A DNA stretch of 42,229 bases from Lentisphaeria bacterium (lineage in GTDB: Bacteria > Verrucomicrobiota > Lentisphaeria > Victivallales > Victivallaceae), in the NCBI GenBank assembly GCA_017507125.1, contig JAFWBQ010000024.1, positions 1 through 42,229 of the forward strand. Direction: 5' to 3'. The notes beneath the pieces are model-generated. The model was not told where the DNA came from. It saw only the letters and a program-made list of their open reading frames with translations, and did not search any database. The translations under genes were made by a program, and so were the position numbers. The stretch's first letter is position 1; the number at the start of each line of letters is the position of its first letter. Of the stretch, positions 1 to 8,100 are shown in pieces.

Positions 1-432
1 CACATAAGAAAGTACGCCGCGGTAGTAGCCGGAACCATCCTTTGAGCGCCATGAATACTCCGGATGCGCCTGAGAAATACAAGACTCCCGTTCCGGGAAG
101 ACGGAGTAAGAGGCCTCATCAAACAAAGTCAGCCAGAAGTAAACTTCGATTCCATACTTTTTGCCCATGGCAACGGCCGCAGCGGCAGGATCGTATGTTT
201 CCATCACCTTGAGAGCCTTTGCCTCTACACCCTGAGGCGCCCCCCCAATGGCATATCTGTCAGGCGTCTTTGAATGATAAAGCAATTTTCCATAAACGGA
301 CAAGCGCCACAAAACGGCATTGATCCCGTTTTCGGCATACTTGGCAAAAAGAGCCTCCATATCCTCGAGGCTGAAGACCGTTTTCTGTTTCCAGATCAGA
401 TCGTAAAAATCCACTGCAATAAACTTTTTCAT
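1..432 (-). CDS. Putative glycoside-hydrolase-like TIM-barrel protein, 5' part only
   Basis: This gene enters from the left edge and is cut there; 144 codons are visible with no stop. It starts at the ATG complementary to 430-432, with GGAG about 7 bases upstream. The protein opens MKKFIAVDFYDLIWKQK, then shows a pattern of beta strands and helices typical of the start of a TIM barrel: a strand near INAVLWRLS, a helix, and a second strand at KKYGIEVYFWLTLFDE. The phrase HPEYSWRSKDGS resembles the segment in family 10-like and DUF187-type hydrolases where the person or animal form of the text reads 'hPewl..dgsg'. No signal peptide is seen, so it may be cytoplasmic. A consensus promoter lies just upstream. 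Family assignment is tentative because the catalytic residues are outside the window. Confidence 0.6.
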   Translation of the reverse strand, partial: MKKFIAVDFYDLIWKQKTVFSLEDMEALFAKYAENGINAVLWRLSVYGKLLYHSKTPDRYAIGGAPQGVEAKALKVMETYDPAAAAVAMGKKYGIEVYFWLTLFDEASYSVFPERESCISQAHPEYSWRSKDGSGYYRGVLSYV

Positions 433-467
433 GCACATCTCCAACGGCAAAAATCATCTGTCAGTAT

Positions 468-496
468 AAGATAGCATCATACGGTTTCTTTGTCAA
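468..496 (-). promoter_or_regulatory. Sigma70-type promoter for the left-edge hydrolase gene
   Basis: On the minus strand TTGACA (491-496) is followed by a 17-base spacer and TATCTT (468-473). It lies about 36 bases upstream of the start codon at 432. Confidence 0.6.
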
Positions 497-552
497 TATT
501 ACGCTCCTGAAAAAAATAAAAACAATATTCCGAAAAAACCCCTGAAGTAAAG

Positions 553-581
553 TTGCAAACTTGCCGGGGATGGTGTATTTT
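553..581 (+). promoter_or_regulatory. Probable promoter for the esterase gene
   Basis: TTGCAA (553-558), 17-base spacer, TATTTT (576-581). It is about 40 bases upstream of the start at 622 and diverges from the minus-strand promoter at 468-496. Confidence 0.4.
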
Positions 582-621
582 ATAAGATTGACATTTAATG
601 AACAAAAGGAGTTTCACTTTT

Positions 622-1578
622 ATGAATATAGAACACAGCTATCCCTTTGATCCCACCAACGGCATGACTCAAGAGGAACTGTTGGCAGTTGCCCCCGGGA
701 AGGAACCGGAAGGATTCCGTGAGTTCTGGGAAGAAAACTTTGCCCTTGTGGCAAATGCTCCTTTGAAATATAATGTTGAAACTGAAGTATGGTCCCCTGT
801 TCCTGAGGAAAAGATCTACAGAGTCCGGGTGACCAATTATGACGGTGTGGAGTTTGTCACCTGGATCACCCGTCCGGCAAATTCTCAGGGCGCTCTTGTG
901 ATCGGTCAGGGGTACGGCAACATCGCCACCGCTTCAGCAAGTAAACACTCTCTGACCGTCACCTATACGGCGGTGCGCGGATTGGGTCCTTCACAGTGCA
1001 AAGATATTCCCTGGAAGCCTTCGGCCCACGTTCTTTACGGAATTGACTCAAAGGAAAATTACATTCTGCGGGGCGTTATTGCCGACCAGTGGATGACGTT
1101 GCGTGTTCTTCTTGACATGTTTCCTGATTGTATCGGCAATATCAACTATTCAGGCGGCAGTATGGGGGGCGGCATGGGAGCCTTGCTGCTGCCCTGGGAA
1201 AAACGTTTCAAAGCGGCGTTTCTGCATGTGCCGACTTTTGGAGCTGAGATCCGTTTTGATTACGAATCGACCGGCAGCGGCGAAGCCTGCCGGAAATATA
1301 TTTTGGAGCATCCTGAAGCCCGCCGGGTGCTGAGATACTTTGACGCCTCCGTTGCAGCAAGATACATCAAGATCCCTGTCTGCTGCACCCCTGCCCTCTT
1401 TGATCCCTGTGTGGCTCCGGCGGGGCAGTTTTCAGTGGTCAATGCCATTGCTGAGGAGTACAAAACCGTCTTCATCCGCGAAACCGGCCATTTCAGTGCT
1501 ACGGAACGTGATAAAGAAGTGGAAAAAGAAGCAGATATCTGGTGTTCGGAACATTTTTGCCGCCGGAAAAGTCAATGA
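622..1578 (+). CDS. Acetyl xylan esterase (AXE1)-type alpha/beta hydrolase
   Basis: A 318-residue serine hydrolase of the AXE1/cephalosporin-C deacetylase group, expected to remove acetyl groups from sugars or oligosaccharides. The nucleophile elbow is GGSMGGGMG with Ser180; the likely acid is Asp261 in ALFDPCVAP and the base is His290 in ETGHF, so the triad is complete. GQGYGN around residue 95 is the oxyanion-side loop. An ATG lies eight codons upstream at 598, but AAAAGGAG sits between the two ATGs at a good distance from 622, so 622 is chosen. There is no signal peptide, which suggests action on imported material. The substrate cannot be read from the sequence. The GT2 gene follows 14 bases after the stop and is probably co-transcribed. 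Confidence 0.85.
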   Translation: MNIEHSYPFDPTNGMTQEELLAVAPGKEPEGFREFWEENFALVANAPLKYNVETEVWSPVPEEKIYRVRVTNYDGVEFVTWITRPANSQGALVIGQGYGNIATASASKHSLTVTYTAVRGLGPSQCKDIPWKPSAHVLYGIDSKENYILRGVIADQWMTLRVLLDMFPDCIGNINYSGGSMGGGMGALLLPWEKRFKAAFLHVPTFGAEIRFDYESTGSGEACRKYILEHPEARRVLRYFDASVAARYIKIPVCCTPALFDPCVAPAGQFSVVNAIAEEYKTVFIRETGHFSATERDKEVEKEADIWCSEHFCRRKSQ

Positions 1579-1592
1579 GTATTTAAGCAATC

Positions 1593-2828
1593 ATGAAAAT
1601 AAAGCTCCTTTTCAACACTGTTTTATTACTTTTGCTCATCTTTTCCATGTATCTGATGATCAATTACTCGATCATATTCAGTTACTTTACTTTAGGCTAT
1701 ATGCTTGTGATCGCCATTGTTGCCTACGGCTACAAACCATGCGGAGTCAGGCATAAGCCCTCGTGTGATGTGCTCATACCGGCTTTCAACGAAGGGAAAC
1801 ATGTTTACAAGACCATTAAAAGCGTTATGAATTCGAACTATCCCGATTTCCACGTTATTGCCATTGATGACGGTTCAACGGATGACACACGGCAGTGGAT
1901 CGAAAAGGCAAAGCAGGAGTTTCCGGAGATCACCACTATCTTCTGTGAACGCAACCGGGGCAAGAAACATGCCCTTGCTGCAGGGATCAGAGCCTCAAGT
2001 TCAGAGATCATCGTCACCGTTGACAGCGACAGTTCCGTGCTGCCGGAATCTCTCACCCATCTGCTTTCCCCGTTTTACGACCCTAAAGTGGGTGCAGTTG
2101 CCGGGAATATCTGTGTCCAGAATCTTGAAAAAGGTCTGATCCCCAAACTGATGGATATTATTTTCGTCTTTTCCTATGAATTGCTCCGCAGTTCCCAGAG
2201 CCGTTTCGGCGTGGTGCTCTGCACCCCCGGAGCGCTGAGCGCCTACCGCAGAAAGGCGGTGATGGCTGTTCTTGACAAGTGGCTCAAGCAGCGTTTTCTC
2301 GGTAAAAAAACCACCATCGGTGAAGATCGTGCCCTCACCTGCATGCTGATCCGGGAGCGTTGGCTGATCCGCTATCAGGAAACTGCCAAAGCCTACACCA
2401 ATATGCCGGAAAAATACACGGGACTCTGCAAGATGCTGTTGCGCTGGGTGCGGGGAGATATCAGAGAAAACATCCTGCTTGCGCCCTACATTTTCCGCAA
2501 CTTTTCTTTTTTTGATCTGAAGTCGCTGGGATTGGCATTTCACTACGTCATTTTCAACATCGGGATCCTGTCTCCTGTGGTGGTTTCCCCTGTACTGCTG
2601 GTCTATCTTATTGCCAACTATCACACAGCAGGACTCATACTTGTGTATATGCTTACGATGATACTGCTCTGGTCCATTCCGCCGACCATCATTTACGCCC
2701 GCAAAAATTCTCTGCGCTATTGTTTTCATGCATTTACTTACAGCATCTACACGCTGCTCTTTCTTATGTGGATCCCCTTTTACGCTCTCTTCACTTTGAA
2801 CAACAACAAATGGCTCACCCGCAACTGA
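1593..2828 (+). CDS. Membrane-bound family 2 glycosyltransferase
   Basis: A 411-residue processive-type GT2 enzyme related to PgaC/NodC/hyaluronan synthase. There are two hydrophobic segments within residues 5-46, then the GT-A domain with DDGSTDD at 92-98, DSDS at 144-147, GEDRALT at 243-249 (catalytic-base region) and LRWVRGD near 283-289, which stands where processive enzymes have Q/RxxRW. Three or four more hydrophobic segments follow between about 305 and 405. It should polymerise a sugar from a UDP-sugar at the inner membrane and feed it outward, but the sugar is unknown. No clear ribosome site precedes the ATG, so translation may be coupled to the esterase 14 bases upstream. No deacetylase or export partner is adjacent apart from the esterase. 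Confidence 0.85.
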   Translation: MKIKLLFNTVLLLLLIFSMYLMINYSIIFSYFTLGYMLVIAIVAYGYKPCGVRHKPSCDVLIPAFNEGKHVYKTIKSVMNSNYPDFHVIAIDDGSTDDTRQWIEKAKQEFPEITTIFCERNRGKKHALAAGIRASSSEIIVTVDSDSSVLPESLTHLLSPFYDPKVGAVAGNICVQNLEKGLIPKLMDIIFVFSYELLRSSQSRFGVVLCTPGALSAYRRKAVMAVLDKWLKQRFLGKKTTIGEDRALTCMLIRERWLIRYQETAKAYTNMPEKYTGLCKMLLRWVRGDIRENILLAPYIFRNFSFFDLKSLGLAFHYVIFNIGILSPVVVSPVLLVYLIANYHTAGLILVYMLTMILLWSIPPTIIYARKNSLRYCFHAFTYSIYTLLFLMWIPFYALFTLNNNKWLTRN

Positions 2829-2846
2829 ATTTCTTCAAGGGTGAAC

Positions 2847-2875
2847 TTGACAAATCGTGTTTCGGCGGTTATTTT
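2847..2875 (+). promoter_or_regulatory. Sigma70-type promoter for dsdA
   Basis: TTGACA (2847-2852), 17-base spacer, TATTTT (2870-2875), about 38 bases before the ATG at 2913. It suggests dsdA is transcribed independently of the GT2 gene. Confidence 0.55.
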
Positions 2876-2912
2876 AAGGCAAGGTATTTTCACATAAAGA
2901 AAGGTTTTCACT

Positions 2913-4136
2913 ATGGACAAGTGTCTTGCTGCGCTGAAGGCGCGTACACCTTACTGCTGGCTCAACCCTGATTACGGCCGGAGTGCCCAACTGCCCTATT
3001 CTCTTTCTGACGTTTTTGATGCGGAAGCGCGCCTTGCCCGTTTTGCGCCGCTTCTTGCCGAACTCTTTGATGAAGCGGCCATCCATTACGGCATTATTGA
3101 ATCCGAACTTCTTGATATTCCGGCACTGTCTGCCAAACTGCTTCCGGGCGCAAAGATGCTCCTCAAGGCGGATCACGATCTGCCTGTGGCAGGCTCCATC
3201 AAAGCAAGAGGCGGCATTTACAATGTGCTGTGCTTCGCGGAGCAGCTCTGTCTGGAACAGGGCGTTATCACTGCCAATGACAACTACCGCAAACTTGCCA
3301 CTCCTGAAGTCCGTGCCCTTTTCGGGCAATACACTGTGTCAGTGGGCAGCACCGGCAACCTCGGTTTGAGCATCGGAACTATTTCAGCGGCTCTCGGTTT
3401 CAAGGCGCGTGTGCACATGTCCGCAGACGCCAAGGAGTGGAAGAAAAAGCTGCTTCGCTCCCGGGGCGTGGAGGTCATTGAGTACACCGGTGACTACTCT
3501 ACAGCTGTTGCTCAGGGGAGAAAAGAAGCTGAAGCGGATCCTTATTCTTTCTTTGTGGATGATGAAAACTCCCACGAACTTTTCCTCGGTTACTCAGTGG
3601 CGGCACTGCGGTTGCGTGAACAACTGCGGCTGCGCGGATTCATGCCTGACAGGGAGCATCCTCTTTTCGTCTATCTGCCCTGCGGCGTGGGCGGAGCGCC
3701 GGGGGGTGTCTGCTTCGGTTTGAAAATGCTTTTCGGTGAAGCTGTTCACTGTTTCTTTGCGGAGCCTGTTGAGGCGCCCTGTGTCCTTCTGGGACTTGCC
3801 ACGGGAAAAAATTCAGAAATCAGTGTCTACGACATCGGACTTACCAACAACACTCTCGCCGACGGACTTGCCGTGGGCAGGGCGTCGGGATTTGTGGGCG
3901 GCATTATGAAAACACTTCTTGCCGGAGCATATACCATCACCGATGACATTCTCCCGGAACTTCAAGCTGAAACGAAAAAGTTTGAAGGTCTCAAGATCGA
4001 ACCTTCTGCGGCAGCCGGGTTCCCGGGGCCTGAAATAGTTGTGCAGAGCGGTTTCTGTGAAAAAATGGGAATCAAAAAGGAAAATGTCTGTCACATTCTC
4101 TGGACCACAGGCGGCAGATACCTTCCTGAAGAATAA
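2913..4136 (+). CDS. dsdA: D-serine dehydratase (PLP-dependent)
   Basis: A 407-residue fold-type II PLP enzyme that converts D-serine to pyruvate and ammonia. The Schiff-base lysine is Lys97 in GSIKARGG, the substrate loop is SVGSTGNLGLSIG (about 143-155), and the phosphate-binding glycine loop is CGVGGAPGG. DsdA of E. coli is about 440 residues, so this is slightly short at the N-terminus but includes all core motifs. AAAGAAAGG precedes the ATG. It has its own promoter and is followed by a strong hairpin terminator, so it is probably monocistronic. No DsdC-type regulator or DsdX permease is next to it. D-serine is found in host fluids and in cell-wall precursors of some gut bacteria, so detoxification or carbon use are both possible (inference). 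Confidence 0.9.
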   Translation: MDKCLAALKARTPYCWLNPDYGRSAQLPYSLSDVFDAEARLARFAPLLAELFDEAAIHYGIIESELLDIPALSAKLLPGAKMLLKADHDLPVAGSIKARGGIYNVLCFAEQLCLEQGVITANDNYRKLATPEVRALFGQYTVSVGSTGNLGLSIGTISAALGFKARVHMSADAKEWKKKLLRSRGVEVIEYTGDYSTAVAQGRKEAEADPYSFFVDDENSHELFLGYSVAALRLREQLRLRGFMPDREHPLFVYLPCGVGGAPGGVCFGLKMLFGEAVHCFFAEPVEAPCVLLGLATGKNSEISVYDIGLTNNTLADGLAVGRASGFVGGIMKTLLAGAYTITDDILPELQAETKKFEGLKIEPSAAAGFPGPEIVVQSGFCEKMGIKKENVCHILWTTGGRYLPEE

Positions 4137-4158
4137 CGGCTTCAAATCCTGAAAAAGA

Positions 4159-4203
4159 GGGCCGCAGCTTACCTTTGCAAGGTTTTGCAGCGGCCCCTTT
4201 TCT
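4159..4203 (+). terminator. Rho-independent terminator after dsdA
   Basis: GGGCCGC (4159-4165) pairs with GCGGCCC (4190-4196), followed by a T-rich stretch. An A-rich run before the left arm means it could also work weakly in the opposite direction. Confidence 0.75.
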
Positions 4204-4356
4204 TTGGTCAGAAAAGATTTATCCGACTTCGGCAGCGAAGGTAGTCTTCCATTCGGTGCCGACGCTCTTGATGTAATGCAGAATTTTCCGGCGTAACGCG
4301 TTTGCAAGGATCTTTTTTCTGATGATGCGGCATCTTGCAAACTGCCTTGAGACGTT

Positions 4357-4394
4357 AAAAAAGGGAACTGCATGCTTTTCCAACTGCAGTTCCC
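4357..4394 (-). terminator. Rho-independent terminator of the four-gene sugar operon
   Basis: Perfect 10-bp arms GGGAACTGCA (4363-4372) and TGCAGTTCCC (4385-4394); read on the minus strand the stem is followed by six T. It sits just past the stop of the isomerase gene. Confidence 0.85.
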
Positions 4395-4407
4395 CCAGCT
4401 TTGCGTA

Positions 4408-5139
4408 TTACATGTTTTTAATGTAATCCATTGAACGCTGCAAAGCACTCAAAGGCTCCTCTTTTTCATATTCAATAACGATCCACTCGGTGCGTCCCTC
4501 TGTTTCACTCCACTCAAGAAGCGCCTTCCAATCCTGGTCATCGCTCCCCACAGGAACGGCAAAACCTCCGCTCTTTGAGTAGGGTTTCCAATGGATGGAC
4601 TGGTTTCTGCCGGGAAACGCCCTGAGAGTCGCCATGATATCTGCGCCGCCGGAAAGGGCGTTGCCGGTATCCAGCTGAAGCACCACATCAGAAGTTGTGT
4701 TTTCAGCCACAATCGTCCAGGGGAGCTGCCCCTCCACAGGCGCAAATTCATGGGCGTGGCAGTGAAATCCGGTACGGATGTTGTAGGGGCGGAGCTTTTC
4801 AGCAACTGCATTCAGCCGGTCGGCAAATGCTTTCCACTCAGCGGCTGTCGGCGCCTGGAACCAGGGCACACAGATATATTTGTTGCCCACAGCGAGGTTC
4901 CTTTCAAGGGTCGCTTCAAATTTATCGCCCTCAAGGTCTTCTATTCCGGTGTGCCATCCGGCACAGACCAGACCGGACTCTTCAAGAAGTGCCCGGTAAA
5001 AGTTGTTTTTAAAGTGACTTCCGTAAAACTCAACGCCTGAAAATCCCATCTCTTTGACGGCGTTCAGGGTTTTGAGGGGCATTTCCGGAAACATTTCACG
5101 CAGCGAATAAAGCTGCACTGCTACAGGGATCCTATTCAT
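4408..5139 (-). CDS. Sugar phosphate isomerase/epimerase-like TIM barrel (xylose isomerase-like)
   Basis: A 243-residue protein of the AP-endonuclease-2/xylose-isomerase-like TIM-barrel superfamily. It begins with the family hallmark VAVQLYSLREMFPE, then GFSGVEFYG (strand 2), GWHTGIEDL, FHCHAHEFAP with likely metal-binding His and Glu, LQLDTGNAL with Asp, SIHWKPYS with His, and WIVIEYEKEE at the end, which supplies the last acidic ligand. These enzymes commonly epimerise or isomerise 3-keto or ordinary sugars and often work with Gfo/Idh oxidoreductases, one of which starts this operon. AAAGGAAT precedes the ATG. It is the last gene, 13 bases after the large GH42-like gene, and is followed by a terminator. 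The exact substrate cannot be told. Confidence 0.85.
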   Translation of the reverse strand: MNRIPVAVQLYSLREMFPEMPLKTLNAVKEMGFSGVEFYGSHFKNNFYRALLEESGLVCAGWHTGIEDLEGDKFEATLERNLAVGNKYICVPWFQAPTAAEWKAFADRLNAVAEKLRPYNIRTGFHCHAHEFAPVEGQLPWTIVAENTTSDVVLQLDTGNALSGGADIMATLRAFPGRNQSIHWKPYSKSGGFAVPVGSDDQDWKALLEWSETEGRTEWIVIEYEKEEPLSALQRSMDYIKNM

Positions 5140-5152
5140 CAGTAAATTCCTT

Positions 5153-8100
5153 TCAATTCAATTTGATTATCTTTTCCGCGGAAATACCGCTGTTGACATG
5201 AATGATCCGGCACTTCCAGCTGCCCGCTTTGTCATTGTGGGCAAATTGGAACGTAAACTTTCCGCCGGCAGCATCAAAACGGCCGGTCACAGTATAGTGT
5301 CTGACGATTTTTCCATCGGGACCGGAAAGCTCCATGCGGAACACCTGTTTTCCCACTGCTCCGGCAGCTTTGAATCTGACATCAAGCGCCCTGCCCCGCT
5401 CCGCAACAGCAGGAGCATTGACCTCAACTCCTGTGGTCCTCTCTTTCTGGATGGAAAATACCTGACCGTCACCCGGCATGAGATCTATAACAAAGTTGTC
5501 GACCTCACCCATGTATTTCCCCTTGCGGATATCGTAAACATGACCTTTGACGGGCAATTTGATGTGAACTTTACGGAGGAATTTTTTATGGAAAAGCATG
5601 GGAATTTTTCCATCAGGAGCAGTGATCTGCGCCTTGAGAACGCCAAATATATAATTGGCACCATCCTGCCGCAGCATGGTCGTGCAGGGGTAAAGTTTCC
5701 CGCTTTTGACATCGGTCACACTGCAGTTCATGGAAACACGGGCAAAGTTGAAAACACCCTGCATAAGGTTACGCAGATTGTCACAGAAAAGCGCGGCTCC
5801 ACTCTTGACGGAGCTTTCCTCTCCGCCCACACCGCCGAGACTGACATCCTGATAACCGCTCACAAGAATGTTGAGCAGTACTGCATTTCCCTTACCATAC
5901 CTGTTGATGAATACAAGATCATCACCCAGCTTTTCAGCGCCTGCACATTGAAGTCCCTTTTCACCGATGCGGAACTCCCCTTTGACAACAGGGATCCCGT
6001 AGCCGGCTCTGCTTGAAACAGCAGCGGCAGCAGTGGAAAGAGTGCTGTTGCGCCGTGAAATTCCGAAAAGTTTTTCCAGTTCCGCGTTGCGGATCTTTGT
6101 GCCGTGTTCATTGAACCATCCGGGGGCAAAGTCGGCAATGACAACGCCCCCTGCGGCAACGAATTTCTGAAGATTTTTCACTGCCGCAGGAGAAAGTGAA
6201 ACGGCACAGGGAAGCACCACAACTTTCGCCTTGGGAACACTTTTTTCCAACTGATCGTAGGGCAGATAGAAGTAGTTGAACTTCAGATCCTCAAGAAGCG
6301 CCGCCCATCCGGTCATACTGTTGTGCCAGATGCCGCTGCCGATGCTTGCCATAGCGGAAAAGAGAGAACTTTGGGAATAAAGCACAGCAATATCTCTGCC
6401 GATCTCTTTTCCGTTGAGAATGACCCTGTCAATACCGGTGCGCAGTTCGTTGACAAGTTCTGTATAGAATGTCGTATTTCTGACCGGAGTAATATCACCG
6501 TCGAAGGCATGGCCCGCAAAGTTGCTGACCATATTAGCGCCGAGGAAAATATCCGCCCAGATGTTGGACTTCTGATAAAATTCGTTGACAACTTCAGCAC
6601 GGGCATAACCGCCGCTCCACTTTCCGGCCACGAAACCGGGACCGGCAAAGTCGTGGACAGCCTTGCGCTGGATGCCGCTGTAATAGGAAAGACAGTCAAT
6701 ATGTTTCATCAGCTGCACCCAGTCATAGCTGTATCCGGGGATCTGAGTCCCGGAAAGACCGGCTTTGGAGTTGGGAACATACTTTCTCAGCAAATTCCTT
6801 GTTCCACCTACCCAGTTTTTGGCAAAAACCTTTGCCATGAACATCTTGTGATCCAGCCAGGGGGCGAGGTTCTCTTTGCCGTTCACCTCTTTGAGCTGCA
6901 CCGGGATCACCTCATCCCATTTTTTGAACTGACGTCCCCAGCCTTTGTTGAGAGCCTCAAGAGAACCGTACTGCTTTTTGAGTTCAGCACGGAAATCTTT
7001 CAGGCAGTGGGGAGAGTAACAGACCATGCTGCCCAGATAGGCTTCATCGGCGATCTCATGAAGCTGAGCACCGTAATAACGGTAACGCTGCCCCACCATG
7101 GTTTTACCGATGATCTCATCCACCTTTTTCCAGTGTGCAGGATCGGAGTAGCAGGGGGTCCGCACAGGATCACTGGGAATATCGTGGCGGTATTTGAGAG
7201 AGGTACTGTAATTGGCATAGCCTGCGCCATACATCACCATGCTGAGATTGGCGTTGGCAAGAGCCTTGAAACGCCCCATGGAAATGCCGTTCTGCATAAA
7301 GTTTGCGATCCAATAGGTGAATCCCATATCAGAGGCAAGCTGGATCATAGGAGTGCGTCCGAGCCAGAGAAGAGCGTCAAGCTGAGTCAGATCTTTTCCG
7401 GGGGAAGGCATGGAAAATTCTCCGTAGCCCCGGCTGAGCTCCTTTTTCCCGTTCACAAGTTTCAGATGCACACGGTAGAGTGTGGTATAAGGCGGAGCGA
7501 TTCTGAAAGAGACATTATTGACTGCTTTGGCAGCAGAGGAATTTTTCGCCACGATCCGGGAGCGGGTGTCTTCAATTTCACAAATAACAGAAACTCCGGC
7601 GGGGATGACGCCTGAAACAGCAACTTGAAGTCTGACGTCACCGTTCCGGTCAAAAATCCTCTCTTTATCGGCAAAAGAGACGGTCAGTTTGTTGGGCTCC
7701 GCATTCGTGAAATTCAAAGCGCCGAAATCATACTCTCTGCCCTTCTGATCGGTCACCCGGTAATCTGCGACAAAGGTTCCTCCGGGAAAGGCGGGGAGAG
7801 CAAGTGTCACTTTGTTGAGTCCGGGTTTCAGCACAGCCTTCTGTTCAAAGGTGCAAACGGCTCTTCTGTGCATATCCTCAACAGAAACTTTCAGGAGTAC
7901 AGTTTCAGCTTCAGCAGCTTTAAGGATCACGCTTCTGCCCTTGTTTTCCACAACCTTGACCGCACTCTCAACACCGGCAGCATAGCGCAGTGCCTTGAGA
8001 GCTGACACATAAATATACTCCCAGTACCGGAAATCACGGCTGTTGTAAGCAGGGCACATTTCCCGGGCGAACTCCGGCGGAACGCAGGGGAAGTTGACAG

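Noticed and set aside
5198..6016. Long open frame (272 aa) on the plus strand within the GH42-like gene
   Set aside because: It is antisense to a clear coding gene, with no ribosome site and no recognisable domains.
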